Assembly: GCA_003158745.1 (NCBI GenBank) | Contig: PMLC01000101.1 | Location: 1-64,000, forward strand | Length of the DNA stretch: 64,000 bases | Direction: 5' to 3' | Source: Acidobacteriota bacterium | GTDB taxonomy: Bacteria > Acidobacteriota > Thermoanaerobaculia > Thermoanaerobaculales > Thermoanaerobaculaceae | Part shown: positions 34,889 to 42,465 of the stretch, piece after piece | Position numbering within the stretch: position 1 is the stretch's first letter | How the letters are laid out: each line of letters begins with the position of its first letter | The notes under the pieces: model-generated | What the model was told of the DNA's origin: nothing | The model's input: the letters and a program-made list of their open reading frames with translations, nothing else | Databases searched by the model: none | Translations under genes and position numbers: made by a program

Positions 34889-35368
34889 GTGAATACGACT
34901 GACAAGCTCCTCTCATCCGCATCGGCCCTAATGGTCTTCCTCGTTGTTTTGAGCATCCTGGGCTTTTGCTCGACGAGCGGTTTCGCACAGACTCAACATC
35001 CTGCATATCTGCACGCCCTTACCGATCTACGACACGCAAGAGCCCATCTGCAACGCCCCGATTCCGGAGAACTGCGGGAACAGGAAAGAAAAGCGATCTA
35101 TAGAATCGACGAGGCCATTAGCGAGATCAAGAAAGCTTCGATTGATGACGGAAAGGACCTCAACGACCACCCGCCGGTTGACGCCAAACTCGATTGGCCT
35201 GGCCGCCTGCATCGCGCTCTTGAACTGCTCAACAAGGCCCACAGCGATATCTCGCGTGAAGAGGACAATGCTTTTGCGCAGGGGCTACAACAGAGGGCGC
35301 TGGGGCACATCGATAAGGCGCGTCAGCACGTCAAAGAAGCCATTCAGGTCGTCGAAGGCGCCCGCTGA
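34889..35368 (+). CDS. Exported all-helical protein of unknown function
   Basis: 159 residues from GTG 34889. Signal peptide SASALMVFLVVLSILGFCST. The mature part is helical: HPAYLHALTDLRHARAHLQR, AIYRIDEAISEIKKASIDDG, KDLNDHPPVD, GRLHRALELLNKAHSDISRE, ALGHIDKARQHVKEAIQVVE. It belongs to a widespread family with the HPxYLHALxDLRxAR...IDDGKxLxDHPPxD layout, found in acidobacteria and Burkholderiales, without assigned function. Its codon use and base composition are clearly less GC-rich than its neighbours, and a TTGACT box lies 30 bases upstream, so it may be a more recent arrival with a nearly leaderless transcript. Confidence 0.75.
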   Translation: MNTTDKLLSSASALMVFLVVLSILGFCSTSGFAQTQHPAYLHALTDLRHARAHLQRPDSGELREQERKAIYRIDEAISEIKKASIDDGKDLNDHPPVDAKLDWPGRLHRALELLNKAHSDISREEDNAFAQGLQQRALGHIDKARQHVKEAIQVVEGAR

Positions 35369-35537
35369 TCAGCACATGCCTGTGTTCCTTATCGGCGGCG
35401 CGGAGCGCTGGCATTCGCGCCGGCAATCATGGCCGCCAACGCGCCAAGAACGTCCCTGTGTGTAGCCGAAACTCCATGGTGTAAAATCAGCAACTTGCGG
35501 CCTACGGCACACGAGCCCGCCGAGGCCACATTACGGT

Positions 35538-35566
35538 GTGTCATAGCGGTTCTTTCTCGCTATACT
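35538..35566 (+). promoter_or_regulatory. Sigma70-type promoter of the PKD/IWxPV protein gene
   Basis: GTGTCA (35538-35543) and TATACT (35561-35566) are separated by 17 bases. The predicted transcription start lies about 70 bases before GTG 35642. Confidence 0.6.
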
Positions 35567-35641
35567 AGCCGCGAATGGGCGACCTGGCGTAGGTCGCGAC
35601 AAGGTTGCGGGCACTGGCTCGTCCGAAAGCGGAGGTGGAGT

Positions 35642-38600
35642 GTGGGTGCAGGTGCAAAGGTCGGGTTGACGCGGATGATCTCGATGACGGTCATGTTGGG
35701 CATGGCGGCCCTGGCGGGCGCCGCCGACAGCGGGGACAGAGTCGGCGCGATGAGGGCGCTCGCAGCCAGGATCGATCGGGCGCAGGCGGCCGAAGCGGTC
35801 GTGGCGCCGTCGGTCCTCGCCAGTGGTGGCGGTTTCGCCCGCGCGTATGGGGGGGCCAAGGCCGACTTTGGGTATTTCATGGCACAGGTCGGCAACGACT
35901 ATGTTCTCTACGGCACGACACAGTCGTTCGGGCTCGGCATGTTCAACCCCTGGCTTACCGAGTTGGACGGGAACGGCAACCTCGTCTTCCAACAGGTGTG
36001 GGGGACGGCGCAGACCGAAACCGGCACGATCAATCCGACGCCCGACGGCGGGTTCTTCGTCAGCCTGGTCTCCCAGCCCACACCGGGACAGACGGTCGTG
36101 CAGCTCGTCAAGCTCAACAGCTCGTTGACAAGCGTCTGGCAGAAGCAGTACGGCACCGGCAGCGAGGGCCTGAAATCGGCCGTCGTGCTCAAGGACAACA
36201 GCTTCTTGATCGAGGGTTCGACGGTTCAGATCTCTGGCTCGACGATCACCTATGTCGGCACGTTGATCAAGACGGACTCCTCCGGCAACATCCTCTGGCA
36301 GAAGCAGTCCAGCTCATCGCAGCCGGTCACCCTGTATTTCGGCCAGCTCTCCGACGGGAGCTACATCGGCGTGGGCACAACCTCCGCGGCGTCCAACCCC
36401 GCCGACACCGACATCCTCGTCGTCAAGCTCGATTCCAGCGGCAACGTCACGTGGCAGAAGAGCTACGGCCCTTCCGCCGGGAGTTACGCGTACTCGGCCC
36501 TCCCGATCAGCGGCGGCTACCTGATCGCCGGTTCGACGACAGCCTTCGGGGCCGGCAAGTCCGACGTATGGCTCATCCAGATCGACACCTCGGGCAACGT
36601 GGTGAAGCAGGAGACGATCGGCGGCGCCGGCGACGACGTCGCGGTCCTCCAAGCCGTGACGGGTGGGTACCTGCTTTCCGGGTACACGGACTCCTCCGGC
36701 GCGGGCTCCTCGGACGGTTGGATGGCCTTCCTCGACTCCAATCTCAACGTGACCTCGTCGAAGACCTACGGCGGGTCCGGAGCCGACGAGGTGTTTGCCT
36801 TGCCCGATTCCACTGGCGGCTTCCTGCTGATGGGCACGACCTCCTCTTTCGGCGGCGGCGGGAAGAACGCTTGGGTGATCAAGACCGACGCCTCGGGCAA
36901 TCCGGTCTGGCAGAACGCCTACGGCGGCACGGGCATCGAGTCCGGCGAAATCGCCAGGCTTTCCGGCGGCGGGCTGATGCTGAGTGGATCGACCACGTCA
37001 TGGGGCGCGGGCGGCGACATGTTGGCGGCGCTTCTCGACGCCAACGGCCAACTCAACGGCTGTGAGCTGGTTCACCCCACGAGCGTGACCCCGGAGAACT
37101 TCTCGCCCACGGTGACTGCGACGAATGTGACGCCCGTGACCACGACCATCGCGGAGACGAACGCGACCATCACGGCCTCGACAATCTCGCTGAGCCCCAT
37201 CACCACGACTGCCACCGTCACCGATATCTGCGGCACCACCAGTGCGCTCACCGCCACGGCGAGCGCCAACGCGACGTCGGGGACCCCGCCGCTTTCCGTG
37301 ACCTTCACCGGCTCGGCCGCCGGCGGCACCTCACCGTACAGCTTCGACTGGAACTTCGGCGACGGCAGCGCCCACTCCAGTCAGCAGAATCCGACCCACA
37401 GTTACACCTCGGACGGCTCCTACAACGTCGTGCTCAAGGTCACCGACGCGACCGCAACAACAGCCACCGATAGCCACCTCTCTATCACTGTCTCGGCCGC
37501 CACCTGCACGCTGACCTGCCAGGCCTCCGTCCCCACCACCGGCACGGTGGACGTTGCGGTCAGCTTCACCTCCTCGGCCACCGCCTCCAACTGCGGCGGA
37601 ACGATCAACTACCTATGGAGCTTTGGCGACGGCCAGACGTCGACCGCGCAGAATCCGACCCACACCTACGCCCAGGACCAGACCTACGCCTGGACCCTCG
37701 TCGTAACCTCTGGCACTGGTAGTTGCAACAAGAACGGGAGCATCACGATCTCATCCTCCGCCGCCCAGCAAATCTGGATTCCGGTTGGGAGTCATGGCTC
37801 GGGTCTGAACAACAGCCAGTACCGGAGCGACCTCGGACTGCTCAACACCGGGACGGTCAGTGCCGACGTGCAGATCAAGGGGTACATCGGCGGCAGCTTG
37901 TTCACCAAGAACGTGGTGGTGGCGGCGGGAGCGCAGTCGATCCTCACCGATATCGTGCAACAGCTCGGGGCGAGCGGTTCGGGGGCGATCGAGATGATCT
38001 CCGACCAGCCGTTGAAGGTCACGACGCGGACGTACGACCAGTCATCGACGGGGACGTACGGGCAGGACTACTTGGCGGCGACGACGAGTCAAGGTCTCTC
38101 AGCGGGGCAGAGCGCCTGGCTGGGGGAGTTGACCGAGGATGCGGCCTACCGGACCAACATCGGGGTGACGAACACGGGAAGCGGGAACGCATCGGTCACG
38201 GTATCGTTGTACAACGCCACAGGGCATCTGCTGGCCAGTTACCAGGTGAGCTTGAGTGCGGGACAGTGGCAGCAGGTGACACAGCCGTTCAAGAACAAGG
38301 CGGCGCAGACGGCGATGGCGGCGGGATACGCAAAGATCGCGGTCAACTCGGGATCCGGGGTGCTGGCCTATGCATCGCTGATCGACAACGCAACCAACGA
38401 CCCGACGACGGTCAACCCGCTCGTCGCGGACTCGGGGACTGCCGTGTGGATTCCGGTAGGGAGTCATGCCTCGGGTCTGAACAACAGCCAGTACCGGAGC
38501 GATCTCGGGCTTCTCAACACCGGCTCGGTCAGCGCCAACGTGCAGATCAAGGGGTACATCGGCAGCAGCGTGTTCACCAAGAACGTGGTGGTGGCGGCGG

Positions 38601-39100
38601 GAGCGCAGTCGATCCTTACCGATATCGTGCAGCAGCTCGGGGCGAGCGGTTCGGGGGCGATCGAGGTGACCTCCAACGAGCCTCTGAAGGTCACGACGCG
38701 GACGTACGACCAGTCGTCGACGGGGACGTACGGGCAGGACTACCTGGCGGCGACGACGAGTCAAGGTCTCTCGGCGGGGCAGAGCGCCTGGCTGGGGGAG
38801 TTGACCGAGGACGCGGCCTACCGGACCAACATCGGGCTGACGAACACGGGAAGCGGGAACGCATCGGTCACGGTGTCGTTGTACGACGCCACGGGGCATC
38901 TGCTGACCAGTTACCAGGTGAGCTTGAGTGCGGGGCAGTGGCAGCAGGTGACACAGCCGTTCAGGAACAAGGCGGCGCAGACGGCGATGGCGGCGGGATA
39001 CGCAATGGTCAGGATCAACTCGGGATCCGGTGTGCTGGCCTACGCCTCCCTGCTCGACAACGTAACCAACGACCCGACCACGATCAACCCGCTACGGTGA
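35642..39100 (+). CDS. Large secreted protein: propeller, two PKD domains and two IWxPV domains
   Basis: 1152 residues from GTG 35642, fixed by GGAGGTGG just upstream; an ATG at 35675 is possible. Signal peptide ends near ALAGAADSG. Residues about 60-470 are Kelch/delta-60-like repeats (GGSGADEVFALPDSTGGFLL, WVIKTDASGNPVWQ). A Thr-rich linker leads into two PKD domains (FDWNFGDGSAH, YLWSFGDGQTS; both with the HTYxxDxxY end). The C-terminal ~440 residues are two copies of the IWxPV domain (IWIPVGSHGSGLNNSQYRSD, then RTNIGVTNTGSGNASVTVSL), nearly identical at DNA level. No enzyme motif is seen; adhesion or matrix function is inferred from PKD and repeat content. Confidence 0.88.
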   Translation: MGAGAKVGLTRMISMTVMLGMAALAGAADSGDRVGAMRALAARIDRAQAAEAVVAPSVLASGGGFARAYGGAKADFGYFMAQVGNDYVLYGTTQSFGLGMFNPWLTELDGNGNLVFQQVWGTAQTETGTINPTPDGGFFVSLVSQPTPGQTVVQLVKLNSSLTSVWQKQYGTGSEGLKSAVVLKDNSFLIEGSTVQISGSTITYVGTLIKTDSSGNILWQKQSSSSQPVTLYFGQLSDGSYIGVGTTSAASNPADTDILVVKLDSSGNVTWQKSYGPSAGSYAYSALPISGGYLIAGSTTAFGAGKSDVWLIQIDTSGNVVKQETIGGAGDDVAVLQAVTGGYLLSGYTDSSGAGSSDGWMAFLDSNLNVTSSKTYGGSGADEVFALPDSTGGFLLMGTTSSFGGGGKNAWVIKTDASGNPVWQNAYGGTGIESGEIARLSGGGLMLSGSTTSWGAGGDMLAALLDANGQLNGCELVHPTSVTPENFSPTVTATNVTPVTTTIAETNATITASTISLSPITTTATVTDICGTTSALTATASANATSGTPPLSVTFTGSAAGGTSPYSFDWNFGDGSAHSSQQNPTHSYTSDGSYNVVLKVTDATATTATDSHLSITVSAATCTLTCQASVPTTGTVDVAVSFTSSATASNCGGTINYLWSFGDGQTSTAQNPTHTYAQDQTYAWTLVVTSGTGSCNKNGSITISSSAAQQIWIPVGSHGSGLNNSQYRSDLGLLNTGTVSADVQIKGYIGGSLFTKNVVVAAGAQSILTDIVQQLGASGSGAIEMISDQPLKVTTRTYDQSSTGTYGQDYLAATTSQGLSAGQSAWLGELTEDAAYRTNIGVTNTGSGNASVTVSLYNATGHLLASYQVSLSAGQWQQVTQPFKNKAAQTAMAAGYAKIAVNSGSGVLAYASLIDNATNDPTTVNPLVADSGTAVWIPVGSHASGLNNSQYRSDLGLLNTGSVSANVQIKGYIGSSVFTKNVVVAAGAQSILTDIVQQLGASGSGAIEVTSNEPLKVTTRTYDQSSTGTYGQDYLAATTSQGLSAGQSAWLGELTEDAAYRTNIGLTNTGSGNASVTVSLYDATGHLLTSYQVSLSAGQWQQVTQPFRNKAAQTAMAAGYAMVRINSGSGVLAYASLLDNVTNDPTTINPLR
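37771..38442 (+). repeat. Direct repeat, unit 1: IWxPV domain coding DNA
   Basis: 672-base unit whose sequence recurs at the same offset of 672 in 38443-39097. Differences are mostly scattered single bases. Unit 1 ends in a short linker that joins it to the second unit. Confidence 0.85.
38443..39097 (+). repeat. Direct repeat, unit 2: IWxPV domain coding DNA
   Basis: Second copy of the 37771-38442 unit, ending at the stop codon. A change from Asp-Gln-Pro to Asn-Glu-Pro in SDQPLKV and Asn to Asp in LYNATG are among the few protein differences. Confidence 0.85.
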
Positions 39101-39632
39101 GGTTGAAGGGTGCGTTGCCGGTCACGTGCCCGGCGTGCCTCAGTGCGGCCTCCAGTTCTGCCGCGACCGGCGGGAGGCCGGAGGCTCCACGAACTCGGTC
39201 GGCGTGACTTTCGCAAGGAACGCCGGGCCGGTGGGCAGGCCGGCGTCGGCGACCAGCTTGCCTGTTTCGTTCTGGATCCGCGAAGAGGCGGTTGACCCAC
39301 GGTTCCCGGGGAACTGTGACGTCGTGCCAGTTCGACGCACAGAGAATGAGATTGTCGAAGGAACCCATGGCTCATCGGTCGGGTTTCGTCGCTAGGGCGC
39401 GATCGTCGGAAGCCCCTGCGGCGGCGGCCTGTCCCTCGAGACCGGCGACATCTGGCAGACCCACCAAGTTGTCGATATGGGCGACATCCGCCGGCCGGCG
39501 AGTCTTGCGGTCGGCGCGGACACCATGCTCGGACCCGTCTACTTTGCCTCCGGCGGCAAGGACTCGCACTACCCCTCCATGGCCGGAACCTCCTGGTCTC
39601 CCTACAACACTCCTCGCAAGGGAGTCGGGCGG
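39101..39632. other. Region between convergent genes with unidentified fragments
   Basis: No intact gene. The reverse strand shows two overlapping frames that look protein-like in sequence, FDNLILCASNWHDVTVPREP and then, shifted, NETGKLVADAGLPTGPAFLA. The forward strand shows MLGPVYFASGGKDSHYPSMA near 39520. These may be fossils of lost genes; I cannot name them. Confidence 0.35.
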
Positions 39633-40961
39633 TCATCGCGGGCGAGCTGTATCGTTCCGGACGACCTCGCCGCCCTTCATGACGAAGACGACCCGCTCCA
39701 TCGCGTCGATGTCGGCGAGCGGGTCCCCGTCCACGGCCACCAGGTCCGCGAGCTTTCCCGCCTCGACCGTTCCGGCGTCCTTCGTCCAGCCGAGCAGCTC
39801 GGCCGCGTTGACGGTGGCGGCCCGGATGGCGTCCAGAGGCGACATCCCACCGCGCACCAGCGCGCCGAACTCGTTCGACACGTAGTCGGCGTCGTCGTCC
39901 ACGCCGTAGGCGATCCTGACGTTGTGCTTGAGCGCCCTCTCAAAGCCCGACCGCTGCATCGGCAGGATCGCTTTCATCTTGGTGACGCTGGCTGCGTCCG
40001 CGCCGAGGGAGGCGGCCACGACCGCGCCGCGCTGGAACGTCTCGAGCGTCGGAACCAGCCAGGTGCCTCGTCCGGCCAGGAGCGCGGCCCCCTCCTCGTC
40101 GAGGCACGTGCCGTGCTCGATCGAGTCCACGCCCGCGCGCACGGCGGCCTTGATCCCCTCGGTGCCTTCGGCGTGCGCCATCACACGTTTGCCGGCGCGG
40201 TGCGCCACCTCGACCGCACGCGCCATCTGCGCCTCGGAAAGCTCTTGGACCCGGAAGTCGCTCGTTGGGTCGCCGACCCCGCCGGTGGCCATCAGCTTGA
40301 TCCAATCCGCGCCGAACTTGATGTCGTGCCGGACGGCGATGTCCATCTGGTCCACGGTGTCGGCGATGTTCGGCAAACGCCCGAGCGCGCGGTCAGGCGC
40401 GAGGACGTCCTCGTCTCCGTGCCCGCCGGTCAGCGAGATGCAGTTGCCTGCCACCGTCATTCGCGGGCCGCGAATCAGTCCCTTTGCAACGCTGTTTCGC
40501 AGCGCGACCTGACCATACGCCCACCCGGCATCCTCGCAGGCGTCCCGCATGCCGGTGAAGCCGTGGTCCAACATCACCTGCAGGTTGTGAACGCCCCAGA
40601 TCGCGGCCTGCGGCGCCGACATGCGCAGCGCAGCGGTCGAGGACAGGTCCTTCAGGTCCCCCATGATGTGGTCGTGCGCGTCGATGAGCCCCGGCAAGAC
40701 CGTGAGGCCGGAGAGGTCGATCACCGACACGCCCGACGGCACCGCGCCGCCGACGCTCACGATGCGGTCACCCTCCACGAGGATCACGACGCCTGACGCC
40801 GCCTGGCCGGACCGCACGTCGAGAAGGCGGCCCGCTTTGATGGCCACCTTGGCCGGACGCTGTGTTTCGGCCGGGGGAACCGCCGCCTGTGCCCACGCTG
40901 GTGACCCGAGAGCGACGAAGAGAATCGGAAGCACAACGTTTCCAGCAATGAGACGCTCCAC
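39633..40961 (-). CDS. Secreted metal-dependent amidohydrolase
   Basis: 442 residues from GTG 40961, fixed by TGAGGAGGTGCGCC; signal peptide LIAGNVVLPILFVALGSPAW then AQA. The amidohydrolase superfamily metal site is intact: HDH in GLTVLPGLIDAHDHIMGDL, a lysine in DIKFGADWIKLMATGG, His in RVMAHAEGTEG, His in DSIEHGTCLD and Asp in IAYGVDDDADY. The C-terminus returns to the small beta sandwich (GKLADLVAVDGDPLADI). This is the layout of Xaa-Pro/Xaa-Arg dipeptidases and imidazolonepropionase-like enzymes of the Sgx9260 group. Periplasmic di- or tripeptide cleavage is the best guess. Confidence 0.88.
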   Translation of the reverse strand: MERLIAGNVVLPILFVALGSPAWAQAAVPPAETQRPAKVAIKAGRLLDVRSGQAASGVVILVEGDRIVSVGGAVPSGVSVIDLSGLTVLPGLIDAHDHIMGDLKDLSSTAALRMSAPQAAIWGVHNLQVMLDHGFTGMRDACEDAGWAYGQVALRNSVAKGLIRGPRMTVAGNCISLTGGHGDEDVLAPDRALGRLPNIADTVDQMDIAVRHDIKFGADWIKLMATGGVGDPTSDFRVQELSEAQMARAVEVAHRAGKRVMAHAEGTEGIKAAVRAGVDSIEHGTCLDEEGAALLAGRGTWLVPTLETFQRGAVVAASLGADAASVTKMKAILPMQRSGFERALKHNVRIAYGVDDDADYVSNEFGALVRGGMSPLDAIRAATVNAAELLGWTKDAGTVEAGKLADLVAVDGDPLADIDAMERVVFVMKGGEVVRNDTARPR

Positions 40962-41107
40962 GGCGCACCTCCTCAGCCTGTCCCGATCGTAGTTCGGTGC
41001 ACTCGCGCGGCGCAAGCGGGCGGCTCCTCGATCAGTCGTGAGGTTCCCCGACGCGCCGCGCGGGGTCGGGATGTTCGCCGCCTCGTCTGACGCGAAACAG
41101 GGGGCGC

Positions 41108-42238
41108 TTACGAGATTCGGCCGAGGCGAATGTGACCCGCCTTGATCAGCCGGAGGAACACCAGCATCGCGTCGAGCTGGGCGACCGGGGTGATCTTCAA
41201 AATCGAGCCTACGGTGCTCGTGCCGTCGATACGGGTGAGGATGAATCCCTCCTCCGGAGACAGGTTCAGCCGGGCCATTTGAGAGATTTCCACGACGAGC
41301 TTCGGCACCCTGTCCAGCTTCACTCCATCGGCCTCGATCGTCTCGCGCAACGCTGCCTCGAGACGGACGACATCCTCGCGTACGACTGCGTTGTCGGGCC
41401 CCAGCGCGGCCGCCGCCCGGGCATGCCGCAGGGCGTGCTGGTAGTCCCCCGCCCTGAAGAGCCTCCCCGCCTCCGCGACGAGCACCGCTGGGTCGCTCAC
41501 CTGGACGGCAACGGCCGGCTGCACGTGCCGCGGGCGGACCACCTTGAGCTTGCCGGCCTCGACCATCCGTCGGAAGAGCTTCGCAACGAAGAACTCACTG
41601 GAATGGGTGTGGAGGCAGATCTCCCCGACCGAACGGTCGTCGTCGACGGACGCCAGGACAGCCCGTTCGCCTTCTTCCAGCTCCAGGCCGTCGAGCAACT
41701 CCCCGATGGCGACCGGAACTGCCTCCGCCGACGGGATCACTTTCCTGATGTCGTCCCAGTCGTCGAGGCGCTCCATCGCCTCGAGGGTGACGCCCGTGAC
41801 ACCGATCGATAGAGGTACCATCTCGTAGGCTGGAAGCTGGCCCTCCATGAACCGGAACTCCCCGTCGCGCCACGTGAAGAGGTCGTAGATCCCCTCCCGC
41901 GCCTTCAGCTGCAGCATCCGGTCCAGGTCCCCGGAGGAGATGTAGCCATCGTCGACGAGGATCTTGCCGAGGAGAACCCGCGTGAGCTCCTGCTGTGTCA
42001 TTGCGGTGGAGAGCTGCTGCTCGGTGATGAACCCGTGGCTGACGAGGAAGTGACCGAGATACTCCCGCGGGTCGCTCGATCCTGCCGCGATGATCTGGCC
42101 GTTCCGGAAACAGACCTGGCGCTCCAGCACCCCGTTACCCACCACCAGGGTGCCTGTCGCCTGCCCTCCGGCCAACGACTGCAGGAGGTCCGGAACGGGC
42201 ATGGTGCGGAGGTTGCCGGAGAGGCCCGTCGAACTCAT
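41108..42238 (-). CDS. DUF4388 (PATAN-like) regulatory protein
   Basis: 376 residues, cytoplasmic. Residues 1-105 are a DUF4388 domain (LSGNLRTMPVPDLLQSLAGG, QATGTLVVGNGVLERQVCFR, NGQIIAAGSSDPREYLGHFL). The middle has an inserted LGKILVDDGYISSGDLDRML element, as in type IV pilus-associated and GspE-N-like proteins. A helical, TPR-like stretch follows at about 250-300 (AEAGRLFRAGDYQHALRHAR). The end (LSPEEGFILTRIDGTSTVGS, ILKITPVAQLDAMLVFLRLI) resembles a PATAN/winged-helix module. Such proteins are linked to gliding, pili and response-regulator signalling in Geobacter, Myxococcus and Acidobacteria. No ligand residues can be read from sequence. Confidence 0.8.
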   Translation of the reverse strand: MSSTGLSGNLRTMPVPDLLQSLAGGQATGTLVVGNGVLERQVCFRNGQIIAAGSSDPREYLGHFLVSHGFITEQQLSTAMTQQELTRVLLGKILVDDGYISSGDLDRMLQLKAREGIYDLFTWRDGEFRFMEGQLPAYEMVPLSIGVTGVTLEAMERLDDWDDIRKVIPSAEAVPVAIGELLDGLELEEGERAVLASVDDDRSVGEICLHTHSSEFFVAKLFRRMVEAGKLKVVRPRHVQPAVAVQVSDPAVLVAEAGRLFRAGDYQHALRHARAAAALGPDNAVVREDVVRLEAALRETIEADGVKLDRVPKLVVEISQMARLNLSPEEGFILTRIDGTSTVGSILKITPVAQLDAMLVFLRLIKAGHIRLGRIS

Positions 42239-42465
42239 ATGGCTTTATTCTAGTGGCTCCGAGACTGGGGTGAGATACCGACACCGACCGGGCAAGAAGG
42301 ACCGCATGGATGGTGACCCGGCGCGTGATGTGACGCCCCCGAGAAGATATCGTTCGTGATGAAGGACGGAACCGTGGTCCTCCACCGGTAAGACCCCGAC
42401 CGTCGGCCGTTCTCGATCGCACGGGGCCGCGGTCCGCGACCGCGAGGCACGGTGATGGTGGTTCC

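Noticed and set aside
39477-40796. Forward open frame of 439 codons over the amidohydrolase
   Set aside because: Antisense to a gene with an intact metal site; charged shadow composition.
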